Source: a virus | Reading direction: 5' to 3' (one strand) | IMG/VR virus record: IMGVR_UViG_3300026488_000011 | Coordinates: 62,001 to 126,000 of that record | DNA length: 64,000 bases | Shown here: positions 1 through 9,224 of the stretch, in pieces | Layout of the letters: the number at the start of each line of letters is the position of its first letter | Position numbering within the stretch: the stretch's first letter is position 1 | Position numbers and translations under genes: made by a program | Notes under the pieces: model-generated | Told to the model about the DNA's origin: nothing | Seen by the model: only the letters and a program-made list of their open reading frames with translations | The model's database searches: none

Positions 1-39
1 GTCTTTAATAAATTTTTCTATCTCTTGTCTCTTTTTCAT
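1..39 (-). CDS. 5' end of an unidentified leftward gene (partial)
   Basis: Only the first 13 codons are in the window (MKKRQEIEKFIKD), running off the left edge. The ATG at 39 was chosen because an AAAGG ribosome site lies 8 nt upstream; an in-frame ATG at 45 is too close to it. The residues are charged and helical, and no function can be given. Confidence 0.35.
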   Translation of the reverse strand, partial: MKKRQEIEKFIKD

Positions 40-82
40 ATTCATTACCTTTACTTTTATCTTTCAGGAAAAGAAAAAAAGC

Positions 83-129
83 GAGATGAAGAACAAAGAC
101 GTAATAGAGGAAGACTAGTTCTTCATCTC
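83..129 (-). terminator. Hairpin at the end of the 123-548 gene
   Basis: A perfect 12-bp inverted repeat (GAGATGAAGAAC / GTTCTTCATCTC) with a 23-nt loop. The TGA stop of the leftward gene (123-125) lies in the stem, and an A/T-rich run with a T tract in the leftward sense follows. Confidence 0.5.
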
Positions 130-548
130 TTTGCCGCTTTTCTATCTCTTTTATGTCTATTTCTTCTACGTTTATTTCTTATCTTCAACTTTAATTTTCC
201 GAATCTTTCTGATAAATCCAGTTCCATGGAAGATGAATTTTTATCCAATATCTCGTATCTAATGGCGGCTTTGGCGTCCTCAACGAATTTGTCGAGGTAC
301 TCCTCTGGTATATCGGCCATGATTCTTCTCATGGCCGCATTCCAGTCCTTCACAATTAAGGCGGGATCTATATGGTTTGTCCCGCCTTCACTCCAGACGC
401 TGACCTCGTCTAGAGTGTCGATGATGTCGTCGCCACATACGTGGCTTATTTCTACTAGTTCTATTCTATACTCTTTTTCCCCTCCACTGGGGAATTTTAA
501 TGTAGTAGAGAATATTACATTATTACCATTATTTAATTCTTTTACCAT
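123..548 (-). CDS. Hypothetical protein, 141 aa, basic C-terminus
   Basis: I do not recognise this protein. The reading frame could start at a TTG at 602, but the ATG at 548 (MVKELNNG) is preferred because a strong GGAGGT lies 5 nt upstream. The protein has a mixed alpha/beta N-terminal two thirds and an acidic middle, and it ends in a strongly basic tail (KIRNKRRRNRHKRDRKAAKR) that could bind nucleic acid or a nucleic-acid-rich complex. The 190 nt upstream hold two small hairpins and a TTATATATAA run that may be promoter material. Its stop codon sits inside a terminator hairpin. Confidence 0.7.
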   Translation of the reverse strand: MVKELNNGNNVIFSTTLKFPSGGEKEYRIELVEISHVCGDDIIDTLDEVSVWSEGGTNHIDPALIVKDWNAAMRRIMADIPEEYLDKFVEDAKAAIRYEILDKNSSSMELDLSERFGKLKLKIRNKRRRNRHKRDRKAAKR

Positions 549-721
549 TTTGACCTCCAAAGTCCCGGACGCCATATTAGGAGACTCTAAAGAGTCGCTC
601 AATTGTAAGGCGGCTTAAGAGCTTCCGCCTGGCGCTACCCGGAACAAAATTTACGTTAATTAGTTTTGCTTTGTCTTATAAGTTATATATAAGTGAAATA
701 AAATGCATGCTAAAAATACAT

Positions 722-749
722 ACCTTTCTAGGAACGTTCCTAGAAAGGT
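722..749 (-). terminator. Perfect 28-nt palindromic terminator
   Basis: ACCTTTCTAGGAAC / GTTCCTAGAAAGGT with essentially no loop. The TAG stop (740-742) of the leftward gene is inside the first arm. T-rich sequence follows in the leftward sense. Confidence 0.7.
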
Positions 750-1453
750 ATTATCAGATAGATTTTATCAGGTTGTTTTAAACTAACATATTTTAGATTA
801 AAGTTAACGGTGGTCTTAGGGAGTATAGTGTATAGAGGTAGTGTGGCATCATTGCCAAATACATTACCTCTGTCTAATTCTATAAAGGCTAGGTTATTTA
901 CCCTTTTATAAATACTAACACCTCCTATATCTTCTCTCACTCTTCCATCATATCCATTTCTTAAACCGTGTAAGTTTAACATCCTTACCCTATAGTTAAC
1001 AGGTGCGTTGCCTTTAGGTAAATTCACTACTGGAAAGTCTTTGAACACATAACTGAAACCATCATCTATGTTACTAGTATTATAACCTACCCTGTATCCA
1101 GTTAATTCCAGGTAAGCGTTAGGAATAATACTTAAGTCATAACTATCAGGATTAGGCATCATGATATAATCGTTGTATTTTGCATCATGATAGATAGCAA
1201 AAGGTGTGTCTCTAAATACTGATTTACCTTTTACTAAAAAGGTAAACCTATTGTCCATATCTGGGTCATATGGTTTATTATTAGGTTCATTATTACTTAC
1301 CTCTAAAGAATCAATCTCAACTTCAGATATTAATTTATCAGGTAGTGTTATCATTGGTACACTAGAAGTAAAAACTAAATTTACCACAGGGTCGCTGTTT
1401 TTCTTTTCATTACCATCGTACAGTTTGAAGGATCTCCTATCAATATTACTCAT
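740..1453 (-). CDS. Hypothetical protein, 237 aa, predicted beta-rich
   Basis: Start supported by AAGGAG before ATG 1453. The sequence is rich in beta-branched and aromatic residues, with many short strand-like segments (e.g. VVNLVFTSSVPMITLP, TTVNFNLKYVSL). It has no signal peptide, membrane segment or catalytic motif that I can see. Composition and its place next to tail and recombination genes would suit a virion component, but this is inference. It lies 10 nt downstream of the 138-aa gene at 1464-1880, so the two are probably cotranscribed and end at the hairpin at 722-749. Confidence 0.75.
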   Translation of the reverse strand: MSNIDRRSFKLYDGNEKKNSDPVVNLVFTSSVPMITLPDKLISEVEIDSLEVSNNEPNNKPYDPDMDNRFTFLVKGKSVFRDTPFAIYHDAKYNDYIMMPNPDSYDLSIIPNAYLELTGYRVGYNTSNIDDGFSYVFKDFPVVNLPKGNAPVNYRVRMLNLHGLRNGYDGRVREDIGGVSIYKRVNNLAFIELDRGNVFGNDATLPLYTILPKTTVNFNLKYVSLKQPDKIYLIIPF

Positions 1454-1463
1454 TCTCTACTCC

Positions 1464-1880
1464 TTAAATAGCGTCATTATTGAACAATAAAGGTATTGTA
1501 TAATCAATCATGCAATCTAGCCATCCTTCTTCATCTGCATAGTATGGAATAGCCATCAATAGAGGCATGATGTCAATATTTTCGTCTTCTGCTTTTAATT
1601 TATATAGATGATTTATCAGTACTCCGCTAATAACCAATTTTTGTACTTGATCTTTCTTATTTTCAATATCAGGTTCTTCTGCTCTAATCATCTCTTCTAT
1701 TTTCTGTGCTTTTTCAGGATTTATCTTATAAGCTGCTTCCATCAGTTTTCTAAAGATATTTATATCGGCATCAGATTTCTCACTAGCGTATAATTTTAAT
1801 CCTGCCATTCTAAGTTTTTGACTAGCTTCTTGTAGCTCTTTCATAGATTGTTCAATCTCGTTTAACTTTTTACCGTCCAT
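1464..1880 (-). CDS. Hypothetical helical protein, 138 aa
   Basis: Start with AAAAGGAGAAGAA before ATG. The N-terminal 30 residues are a likely coiled coil (MDGKKLNEIEQSMKELQEAS), and the rest is predicted alpha-helical with an acidic C-terminus. No recognisable family. It is first in a two-gene leftward unit with 740-1453 and lies downstream of the RecA-like gene, separated from it by the hairpin at 1937-1957. Confidence 0.75.
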   Translation of the reverse strand: MDGKKLNEIEQSMKELQEASQKLRMAGLKLYASEKSDADINIFRKLMEAAYKINPEKAQKIEEMIRAEEPDIENKKDQVQKLVISGVLINHLYKLKAEDENIDIMPLLMAIPYYADEEGWLDCMIDYTIPLLFNNDAI

Positions 1881-1936
1881 TTCTTCTCCTTTTATAATAT
1901 TATTGTTTCAGTGTATAAAGAGAAAAGAAAAAAGTT

Positions 1937-1957
1937 GACTAGGAATATTTCCTAGTC
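1937..1957 (-). terminator. Terminator of the RecA-like gene
   Basis: GACTAGGAA / TTCCTAGTC hairpin with a 3-nt loop; the TAG stop of the leftward gene (1952-1954) forms part of the stem. Leftward it is followed by CAACTTTTTTC. Confidence 0.65.
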
Positions 1958-3415
1958 GTTAAACCATTTTTCGTATTCCTTTTTAGGCTTTTTAGTTTTC
2001 TCATCCATCCAGTATGGAGTATAAAGACCTTTTCTCATTTTTAATAAATCCACTGTACTTAGAAACGGTGGTACGTCGGGACTATATTGTTTAATTGTCC
2101 ACCAGCCTCTAGTCTTAAGCAACATATTCCAATCATATCCAAGTTTTTCCAAATCTTCTCTCAGTTCTTTAGGACTACATAATAACCCTTGAGTTTTCAT
2201 AACAGGTTGAAATGTGTGTAATTGTAATAATTCAGAAGTAATATTTACAGCTCTTCTTAATTTTTCATCTTGTTCTAACTTATTTCTCACAGTAGTCCTA
2301 CTCAACTTCACATCTGGATAGAGTTCTAACCAATAGCTTCTTACTGATCCATCTAGTCCAAACTTATTAGTTTTAATATAATGGAATTCTGTTAAGCTAG
2401 GTAGTACGCCTTCTGTCTGGCTAACTACTATTGGAAGAGTATATCCCGATGGACCGGACTTGCTCCTTACTTGTAATAAGTTTACTACATTCAGATCAGT
2501 CTCAATATCGTCTTCACCCCTAGGATATTCTGGTTGTTTTGTAGACTGATTAATTAAGGCAGACGGACTAAATGTTTTCCAGTAATGAGTAGTTAAGAAC
2601 ATTACTTTATCAGTAGCACCTTTAATCTTTTCGTCTTGCTTCATAAACTGTAGATCTTTTGTAGGTTTAGCAAATGGATTACCAGACATATCTATCTTTT
2701 TACCTAAATGTGTACTGAAAAGAAAATAGATATTTGCTCTGTTAGATAATCCTGGCATGTCCTTCAACACCTTTGTTTTATATAATCCCTGTTTCATAAA
2801 TAAGGTGTTTGTTTTATCTTCTTCAAGATTTTCTAACATGTCTATTGTAGTTTCTGATTCAAACTCTGTTAGAGAATCTATTTCTACAAACGATGGATAC
2901 GGTAACTTTAAAGGTTCCTTTTTAAGGTTATCTAGAAAAGCTTCATATACTACCTCAACATCCTTATCTTCTTCTTTTTCCTTTACCATAGGATAAAGCT
3001 CTTCTTTTAACCATTTATTGGCCGGTAATTCTGATTTAGTCCTGATCACCCACTGACCTGTCATAATTGGATCCCTATCCAAATATTTTGTATGTTTATT
3101 CACTAAGTTATTATAACGGTCAGGATTTAATAACATATTGTCTTCTGTATCGTAAGTCTCCATCATAATTAATTCTGGATAACTAGCAGCCATTCTATCA
3201 GCTGCTGTGTACATCATATGGTGCATTAAGGTAGATTTAAACGTATTACCTAACCCAGCAAATCCTTCAATACTACTTAGTCCTCCATTTATAATAGATT
3301 CACCTTTAGCTCCTGTTACTATTGCTCCTGTAGGTATATCCAGTAAAGCACCTACATTTATTAACGGTCTTAATCTTAAGTTATTCGGTTTTCTTATTAA
3401 TTTTTTCTTAGCCAT
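1952..3415 (-). CDS. RecA/UvsX-like recombinase ATPase
   Basis: This is a 487-aa protein with a RecA-fold core. A Walker A loop is at about residues 53-62 (AGLGNTFKST). A Walker B strand follows later in FVEIDSLTEF, where the acidic residue after the hydrophobic strand would bind Mg. A further beta strand, NIYFLFSTHLGK, resembles the sensor/L2 region of RecA, KaiC and Sak4-type ATPases. Enzymes of this family form filaments on single-stranded DNA for recombination-dependent replication and repair; phiKZ-type phages encode a divergent UvsX-like member. The C-terminal 150 residues are not recognisable. The start is set by GGAGAAACT before ATG. It is monocistronic or first of its operon, and ends in a hairpin that contains its stop codon. 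Confidence 0.75.
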   Translation of the reverse strand: MAKKKLIRKPNNLRLRPLINVGALLDIPTGAIVTGAKGESIINGGLSSIEGFAGLGNTFKSTLMHHMMYTAADRMAASYPELIMMETYDTEDNMLLNPDRYNNLVNKHTKYLDRDPIMTGQWVIRTKSELPANKWLKEELYPMVKEKEEDKDVEVVYEAFLDNLKKEPLKLPYPSFVEIDSLTEFESETTIDMLENLEEDKTNTLFMKQGLYKTKVLKDMPGLSNRANIYFLFSTHLGKKIDMSGNPFAKPTKDLQFMKQDEKIKGATDKVMFLTTHYWKTFSPSALINQSTKQPEYPRGEDDIETDLNVVNLLQVRSKSGPSGYTLPIVVSQTEGVLPSLTEFHYIKTNKFGLDGSVRSYWLELYPDVKLSRTTVRNKLEQDEKLRRAVNITSELLQLHTFQPVMKTQGLLCSPKELREDLEKLGYDWNMLLKTRGWWTIKQYSPDVPPFLSTVDLLKMRKGLYTPYWMDEKTKKPKKEYEKWFND

Positions 3416-3524
3416 AGTTTCTCCTTTATCTTTTTCATTCAGGAAATCATGTTGTAATAAAAAAGATTACATAGAGTAAACAAGTTACTTTGAAATAAAC
3501 GATAACATACAAAAAGGATAAAGC

Positions 3525-5339
3525 ATGGGTTTAAAAATAATCAGTATTAGTAAGTGGGATGATGAGAATACAGGCTTAACACATTACGCCACTACATGGC
3601 AAGTATCTGATTCTCCTGATTTTCAAAATGTATTGTTAGAAGAACCGGAATCTGAAACTTTCCTAGATACATGGGAAGTTAATTTAGCTATCCCTACTGG
3701 AGAAGTATACTATGTGAGAGCTAAAAGACATTTTAAAGATAGCGAAGGTAACGTCGTAGAAAATGATATTTGGCTAGGACCAGAGCCATTAATAGAGGCA
3801 TCGGAAATTAAAATAGAACCGCTTAAACCTAGTGTTTATGTAGAAGACCCATACGTGGAATTTGTATCTCTAGATGCTGAGAATGGTTTAAAATTAAGAG
3901 CCTTAGAACCTAAAGACGGTATAGGCGTAGTATCAGTAGACTGGACAATAAAGGCAGACGGTAAGACCGTTTATAGTATAATGGATAAAACTGAGGATCC
4001 GTTTGTACTTATTGTTTCTAACGATGTTTATAACTTTACTGCAGCAGAAGAGATTGAAGTATTAGTTAGATATAATGGTAAACTAGGCGTTTCTAGTAGA
4101 CTTTATAAAGACAAAATAGAGTTAACTAAAAGATTATTTCATTTAGACGTAGATTTAAGTAATTTCCCTCTAAACGAGAATACATTAGTAAATATAATTA
4201 GTGATAGCGATATAGGTGTGACTGTGTATAGTCCAGTTCTGATTACTACACTCGATAATAAAGTAATAGCTGAGGCACAAGTATTAGACGGCAATAAATT
4301 GGATATCCCAGCTTCGTATTTAAAACCTAACACTAGTTACAAGATAAGCATACCTGTAAGTTATGTAGACCCAGTTGAGAATGTAAAAAGATCTACAGAA
4401 GTGGTGTTTTATATCAAAACAGCCAAAGCTAGTGAAGCATTTACTATTAATCCTGATTATGAGTACAAGAATAGATTTGTGAGAGTAGGTTTAGTAGACC
4501 CTAAAGATTTTGACATAAAACCAATACCACAACACACAGAACAACCTATTACTGGAACAATACCTATGCTGGATTACAATGGTAGAATCGATCTTAAACT
4601 ACTGACTGGGTTAGAGAATGGATTTGGATTATCTAGTATCAAGAAACTATTCGATTATGATTCTGAAGCCATAAAATTCGAATTCCTTCCTTACAATAGA
4701 TTATTGGTATTCAGAAAACCAATAGATAAAGATCCTGTAATGGAATTATACGAATTCGATCCTTATAAAGATGAGCTAAAAGCCATTAAAACAAATGTCA
4801 TCTTTCCACAAGCAATGTCTATTATAGAAAGAAATCCAACGTTTATACTAGATGATAAGTTTGGATTCGGTATAGTTAATGAAGGTTCTTTAGAATTAAA
4901 TGTTATTGATAAAGATGGTAACATAGAGACAGTTAAAACTCTTACATTGCCAGGAGTAGAAGGTCTTAGAAATGTAACATTATCACAATTTGATTACGAT
5001 ACCCTAATGATAGTACCTGAGGGAGGCACCGTACCTACAAGATCTATTGTATATGATTTTAATAAAGACGATTTATTCCTAGGACCTGTAATTCCTGAAG
5101 ATTTTAGAAATAAACCATTAACTAATAATAGACTAATTAATGGTAACATCATTTACTTTAAATTAGACACTCCTGATGATTTCATGGTTTACAATAGAAA
5201 AACACATAGTTTCGACATTACTCTAAACGACTTAACAACAGAAAATAACTGGATCGGTAGTATCAAACTTAAATCAGGTAGACTATTAAAATACCTAATT
5301 GATAGTGACGGCAAAATCAACTTTTATCTATATGAGTAG
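3525..5339 (+). CDS. Virion structural protein with FN3-like N-terminus and propeller-like C-terminus
   Basis: A 604-aa protein with no signal peptide. The first 90 residues resemble a fibronectin type III sandwich (THYATTWQVSDSPDFQNV ... VYYVRAKRHF), and two further Ig/FN3-like segments seem to follow up to about residue 300. Residues 350-604 contain repeated strand units of the form LLVFRK...LYEFDPYKDEL and LELNVIDKDGNIETV, as in kelch or beta-propeller domains. This layout suits an exposed tail or head decoration or a receptor/carbohydrate-binding component. It lies directly upstream of the sheath and tube genes in a rightward late block, with AAAGGAT before ATG. The functional call comes from architecture and context only. 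Confidence 0.6.
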   Translation: MGLKIISISKWDDENTGLTHYATTWQVSDSPDFQNVLLEEPESETFLDTWEVNLAIPTGEVYYVRAKRHFKDSEGNVVENDIWLGPEPLIEASEIKIEPLKPSVYVEDPYVEFVSLDAENGLKLRALEPKDGIGVVSVDWTIKADGKTVYSIMDKTEDPFVLIVSNDVYNFTAAEEIEVLVRYNGKLGVSSRLYKDKIELTKRLFHLDVDLSNFPLNENTLVNIISDSDIGVTVYSPVLITTLDNKVIAEAQVLDGNKLDIPASYLKPNTSYKISIPVSYVDPVENVKRSTEVVFYIKTAKASEAFTINPDYEYKNRFVRVGLVDPKDFDIKPIPQHTEQPITGTIPMLDYNGRIDLKLLTGLENGFGLSSIKKLFDYDSEAIKFEFLPYNRLLVFRKPIDKDPVMELYEFDPYKDELKAIKTNVIFPQAMSIIERNPTFILDDKFGFGIVNEGSLELNVIDKDGNIETVKTLTLPGVEGLRNVTLSQFDYDTLMIVPEGGTVPTRSIVYDFNKDDLFLGPVIPEDFRNKPLTNNRLINGNIIYFKLDTPDDFMVYNRKTHSFDITLNDLTTENNWIGSIKLKSGRLLKYLIDSDGKINFYLYE

Positions 5340-5358
5340 AGTCAATACTCTACTCATA
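5331..5358 (+). terminator. Terminator after the 604-aa structural gene
   Basis: TATGAGTAGAGT / ACTCTACTCATA, 12-bp perfect stem with a 4-nt loop, followed by seven T. The TAG stop codon (5337-5339) is in the first arm. Confidence 0.85.
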
Positions 5359-5435
5359 TTTTTTTATCTTTGGTCCATTATGATATTACTTTAGCATGAT
5401 TACTATTTTAGAATATTGAAATTAAAGGATTAAAC

Positions 5436-7622
5436 ATGGCAACAACACCAGTTAATGCAGCTCCTATGTTTATACCATTAGGAACTGACGATAAATCAAC
5501 TAGACCTATCACACCAGCACCAATTCCAATTCCATCACATCTACCTCTAGTATTCCTTAAAACAGCTAGAGGACCAGTAGTAGATGAAATGGGATTAGCA
5601 GTAAGAGAATTAGTAGACGGTAGTAAATTACTAAAGTTATACGGAGATAGAACTCTCGATGTAAATGATGTGTTTTACAATCATGCTACTAAATTAGCAA
5701 ATACTGTATTAGGGAAAGGTAATAGTATATTAGTTCAAAGACTAGTATCTGAGGATGCTAGAAATGTTAAAGCTAATATCACTGTGTACTTAGATGTATT
5801 ACCTACAAAAGTACCGAACTACAAAAGACACAGAGATGGTTCAATCGCATATGACGAAAACGGTGAACCTATCGAAGATGAAAATAGTCCAATTGACGGA
5901 TTTAAGGTAAAATTAGTAGGAATTTCTGAGAGATCTACAGATGATGTAAATCCTGCTACAAGCCCTATCGGTACAAAAACTACTTTACCTGGTACAATGG
6001 TAGATGACAGCGGTGAAAGTACTGTACGCTCACAAATGTACCCTATCTTAGAATTCCAAGCAATGTACCCAGGTAGTGATTATAACAACATTGGATTTGC
6101 CATTAATCTAATATCTAACGATATGATAAATCCTGATGTTATAGAACTTATTAAAGCACTGCCTTTCGAACTTTATGTTTACGAAAAGAAAGATGGTGTG
6201 CCTACTATTAAAAGAACGTTATTCGGATCACAGTACAAAGATTTCGTATTTAAACCAAATACAACTGATCCAATTACAAATAAACCATATACATTACCGG
6301 AAGTACTGTATAGAGAATGGTATAATACAGATAATATGGAATTACCTCTAGAATATCCTGATGTTCAGAAACCATACATTTACTACGATAATCTAGAATT
6401 CTTGTTAGCTGAATTTATTCAAACTGAGAAACCATATATCAATGCTGATATTGAAACAGTGGACGGCGTAATCGTAAATACGTCAGAATGGTTTGATTTC
6501 TTACCAGATGCTACTGATAATGAAAATAAATGGTTATTAAACCCATTTAACGCATTCTCTAGTAAGAGAGTAAAATACTTTTCAATAGTGTATGACGATT
6601 CTGCCGTAGATGATAAGATATACAAAAACGTATACTTTAATGCTAACTTGCCATTCTATTTAGCTAATGGTATAGACGGTGATCTAACAGAAGAGAAGTT
6701 TGAAGAACTAGTATCTGTAGAAATGGATAAGTATATTGATCCTAACAGTGAATTCATGGATCTAGCTAAAAACGTAGAATCAGTATTTTACGACAGTGGA
6801 TTCAGTATAGACGTTAAGAAAAAACTGGCTAACTTCATAGGCTTAAGAAAAGATACATTTTTAGTATTAAGTACTAGAGAAGATAAACTAGGTGATAAGT
6901 TCGTAGATTTATCTACAGAAAGAGCTATTGCTATTAACCTAAAAGCTAGATTACAATTATTCCCAGAATCTACATTCTTCGGAACTCCAGTGGCTAGAGC
7001 TATGATTGTAGCAGGCAATGGTATTGATAAAAACGATAACACTAACCACAGATGGCCGTTAACTTTACACGTAGCTGCTAAAGCTGCTAGAATGATGGGT
7101 GCTGGTAACGGTAAATGGAATCCTAACTATCTATTCTTCAAAGGTGAAGATAACGTAATTGAACAGTTTATAGACGTGCAGCCGGCATTCGTGCCTCAAG
7201 GTGTTAAACCAGCACTATGGTCAGCAGGATTGGTATGGCCAGAGAAATATGATTTTAGAAGATACTACTTCCCAGCAATGCAAACAGTATATGACGATGA
7301 TACTAGTATCCTGAATAACTTTGCTGTAGGTATGGCTATTACTAAGATAACAAAAGTAGCGGCAGCTGCGCATAGAAAATTCTCAGGAGTAGTAGAATAT
7401 ACTCCAGACAGATTAATAGAAGAAGTTGAAAACTATATGATGTCTGAACTTAAAGATAGATTTGCTGGGGTTGTAAAACCTGTAGTAAAAGTAATGATTA
7501 CTGATTATGATAAAGAAAGAGGCTATAGCTGGACAACTGTTGTTAAAATGTATGCTAACAACATGAGAACTGTTAACACATTCTCTATCGAAGCTTGGAG
7601 ATTAGAGGACTATACAGGGTAA
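5436..7622 (+). CDS. Contractile tail sheath protein
   Basis: This 728-aa protein looks like a myophage sheath. The N-terminus is proline-rich (PITPAPIPIPSHLPLVF) and leads into a segment typical of phiKZ-like sheath proteins (ELVDGSKLLKLYGDRTL ... GNSILVQRLV), where gaps in the sheath fold are set. The C-terminal 200 residues hold the most conserved sheath-fold part (VARAMIVAGNGIDKNDNTNH, AAKAARMMGAGNGKWNPNY, and a terminal strand VVKMYANNMRTVNTFSIEAW). Sheath subunits stack around the tail tube and contract on infection. The adjacent downstream gene encodes the tube, which is the usual order. AAAGGATTAAAC precedes the ATG. Confidence 0.92.
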   Translation: MATTPVNAAPMFIPLGTDDKSTRPITPAPIPIPSHLPLVFLKTARGPVVDEMGLAVRELVDGSKLLKLYGDRTLDVNDVFYNHATKLANTVLGKGNSILVQRLVSEDARNVKANITVYLDVLPTKVPNYKRHRDGSIAYDENGEPIEDENSPIDGFKVKLVGISERSTDDVNPATSPIGTKTTLPGTMVDDSGESTVRSQMYPILEFQAMYPGSDYNNIGFAINLISNDMINPDVIELIKALPFELYVYEKKDGVPTIKRTLFGSQYKDFVFKPNTTDPITNKPYTLPEVLYREWYNTDNMELPLEYPDVQKPYIYYDNLEFLLAEFIQTEKPYINADIETVDGVIVNTSEWFDFLPDATDNENKWLLNPFNAFSSKRVKYFSIVYDDSAVDDKIYKNVYFNANLPFYLANGIDGDLTEEKFEELVSVEMDKYIDPNSEFMDLAKNVESVFYDSGFSIDVKKKLANFIGLRKDTFLVLSTREDKLGDKFVDLSTERAIAINLKARLQLFPESTFFGTPVARAMIVAGNGIDKNDNTNHRWPLTLHVAAKAARMMGAGNGKWNPNYLFFKGEDNVIEQFIDVQPAFVPQGVKPALWSAGLVWPEKYDFRRYYFPAMQTVYDDDTSILNNFAVGMAITKITKVAAAAHRKFSGVVEYTPDRLIEEVENYMMSELKDRFAGVVKPVVKVMITDYDKERGYSWTTVVKMYANNMRTVNTFSIEAWRLEDYTG

Positions 7623-7635
7623 TCCTGTAATCCTC
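7600..7635 (+). terminator. Weak hairpin between sheath and tube genes
   Basis: GAGGACTATACAGG / CCTGTAATCCTC, an imperfect stem around the sheath stop codon, with no long T run. It may attenuate or process the sheath-tube transcript rather than end it. Confidence 0.35.
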
Positions 7636-7669
7636 TTCTCTTATTACAAAAAATATAAAGGAAGTTAAA

Positions 7670-8593
7670 ATGGCTATTAATGTAAATTCTAACAACGTAA
7701 CAGTAAGTGCATTTGAAGCAGTTACTAAAGATGGAGCTACTGAAACATGGGCTAGTAAACTACCTAGCGTTGACCTAAGACATGGTGGACAATGGGGATA
7801 TTTACCTTCTATAGGTGGAGTAAGAGACGGTAAAGCTATCCATTCATGGATGTACAATCAAAGATACATCAGAAGAGATATTATACCTGTAGTCTTACAA
7901 TCTCCTAGAGTATTTGACTTACTACCTAACAGTGAGTATTGGCATGCCGCGTATAAAGCACTATGGGAAAGACATGCTAGAATTATCGAGGGATTAAATT
8001 CTTCATTATCTGTAGAAGTAGGAGAAACTGATTTAGGCTTGGAAGGTGCTAGTCTTGAAGAACCTACTAACGTAACAAGAGAGAAAACAAATGTATCTAC
8101 TACATTAGACGAGAAGTATGGTAACCCTATCGAAGTACTAATCGACATCAACATTAGATTCGGGTTTATGGATCCTGACACTAAAGCACCGTTATTAACT
8201 ACTCTAGAGGGTGCTGAAAACATTGGCGTACATAGTCCTGAATGGTGGACAGGTACAGTATTATTTATAGAACCAGACGTGTTACAAAGAAATGTAGTGC
8301 ATTCATGGTTAGTGTCTAACTTATTCCCTAGAATGAATCCAGACATCATTGGTAAAAAAGAAAAGAAAGCTGCTAAGGAAATGAAAGAGATGACTATCGA
8401 CTGGGGTGGTCTGGCATTACCTCCGACTAACATCCATGTAAGAAACTTAGCACAAGAAATTCTTGACAATATGAAATTATACACATTAACACCAGATCAA
8501 ATCCTATTACCTGCTGATAAAGTTTCAGCAACATTATCTGGATTTAAAGATATGGATGTTTATTACCAAATGAATAACACTAATGAATCTTAA
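7670..8593 (+). CDS. Tail tube protein
   Basis: A 307-aa protein directly after the sheath gene, with AAAGGAAG before the ATG. Gene order and size fit the inner tail tube protein of phiKZ-like myophages. The sequence has strand-rich segments (PIEVLIDINIRFGFMDP; TGTVLFIEPDVLQRNVV) and no catalytic motif. The tube forms the channel through which DNA and virion RNA polymerase would pass. The call rests on synteny with the sheath and general resemblance, as I cannot run an alignment. The gene ends at a strong hairpin at 8593-8624. Confidence 0.8.
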   Translation: MAINVNSNNVTVSAFEAVTKDGATETWASKLPSVDLRHGGQWGYLPSIGGVRDGKAIHSWMYNQRYIRRDIIPVVLQSPRVFDLLPNSEYWHAAYKALWERHARIIEGLNSSLSVEVGETDLGLEGASLEEPTNVTREKTNVSTTLDEKYGNPIEVLIDINIRFGFMDPDTKAPLLTTLEGAENIGVHSPEWWTGTVLFIEPDVLQRNVVHSWLVSNLFPRMNPDIIGKKEKKAAKEMKEMTIDWGGLALPPTNIHVRNLAQEILDNMKLYTLTPDQILLPADKVSATLSGFKDMDVYYQMNNTNES

Positions 8594-8624
8594 TATCACA
8601 TAGGACTTATGTCCTATGTGATAT
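8593..8624 (+). terminator. Strong rho-independent terminator after the tube gene
   Basis: 14-bp perfect stem ATATCACATAGGAC / GTCCTATGTGATAT with a TTAT loop, followed by a T-rich tract (AATTTTGTTTTT). Confidence 0.85.
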
Positions 8625-8657
8625 AATTTTGTTTTTAATTAAAGAAAAAAAAAGAGT

Positions 8658-8680
8658 CACTAGAGGTTTAACCTCTAGTG
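8658..8680 (-). terminator. Terminator of the 148-aa leftward gene
   Basis: CACTAGAGGTT / AACCTCTAGTG; the TAA stop (8668-8670) is in the loop. Leftward it is followed by CTCTTTTTTTTTC. Confidence 0.85.
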
Positions 8681-9114
8681 ATTGCTTCTTCCAATTCGTC
8701 TCTAAGCTCTCTAATGTGTGATTTAGACACATGTGCCATTTGGGTAGACACTTTAACTTTAATAGAAGGCTTCTTAACAACTTTGTCTGTACCAGGAATT
8801 CTTACTTCCTTTTCTCTTTCTATAAAAACTTCAATTTTGTCACTTTTAACTAAGCCGTATGGCATTGCTGTCTCAATTCTCTTCACGTTTTTATCGCTAA
8901 AGATGCCTTTAGCTTCTTCTACTGTAGTATCCACCGCAGCCCTCACATATGACTGCATAACTTTTGTTACTTTCTTAAACTCTTTCTCAGTAACGTCATG
9001 CTCGTTCAAATAGTTTTTAAATACGTTTTCGTCTTTAGGCTTCACAACAGCCACGCCGTCATTTACCTCTACATCAAATTCTACACCGTTTAAAATCATT
9101 TTTTCTTTTGCCAT
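8668..9114 (-). CDS. Hypothetical protein, 148 aa
   Basis: The reading frame is open further upstream, but ATG 9114 (MAKEKMILNG) follows AAAAGGAGCTATA and is taken as the start. The protein is highly charged, with a compact N-terminal strand pair (MILNGVEFDVEV ... VAVVKPKDE) and a long helical middle. A basic strand follows (KVVKKPSIKVKVS), and the end is acidic and helical (HIRELRDELEEAITRG). No known family is recognised. A promoter-like TATATTATT lies about 40 nt upstream, so the gene may be early. Confidence 0.7.
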   Translation of the reverse strand: MAKEKMILNGVEFDVEVNDGVAVVKPKDENVFKNYLNEHDVTEKEFKKVTKVMQSYVRAAVDTTVEEAKGIFSDKNVKRIETAMPYGLVKSDKIEVFIEREKEVRIPGTDKVVKKPSIKVKVSTQMAHVSKSHIRELRDELEEAITRG

Positions 9115-9143
9115 TATAGCTCCTTTTCTTGTTTTGTTTTCGA

Positions 9144-9156
9144 CTAAATAATATAC
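9144..9156 (-). promoter_or_regulatory. Early-promoter-like motif
   Basis: Leftward sequence GGTATATTATTTA about 30-42 nt before the start codon of the 148-aa gene. It matches the motif seen upstream of many other leftward genes in this window. Confidence 0.4.
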
Positions 9157-9224
9157 CAACAAAAAATCATGAATTCAATACCTCTTCTACACTGATCTCA
9201 TGAATATTAAATAAGGAGAAAAAT

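Noticed and set aside
549-602. TTG start extending the first complete leftward gene
   Set aside because: A strong GGAGGT lies directly before ATG 548; the TTG at 602 has no ribosome site and the upstream bases form hairpins.
25-618. 197-aa plus-strand reading frame
   Set aside because: It lies fully opposite the leftward gene with the good ribosome site and has none of its own; its Ser/Leu/Phe-rich composition is typical of an antisense shadow.
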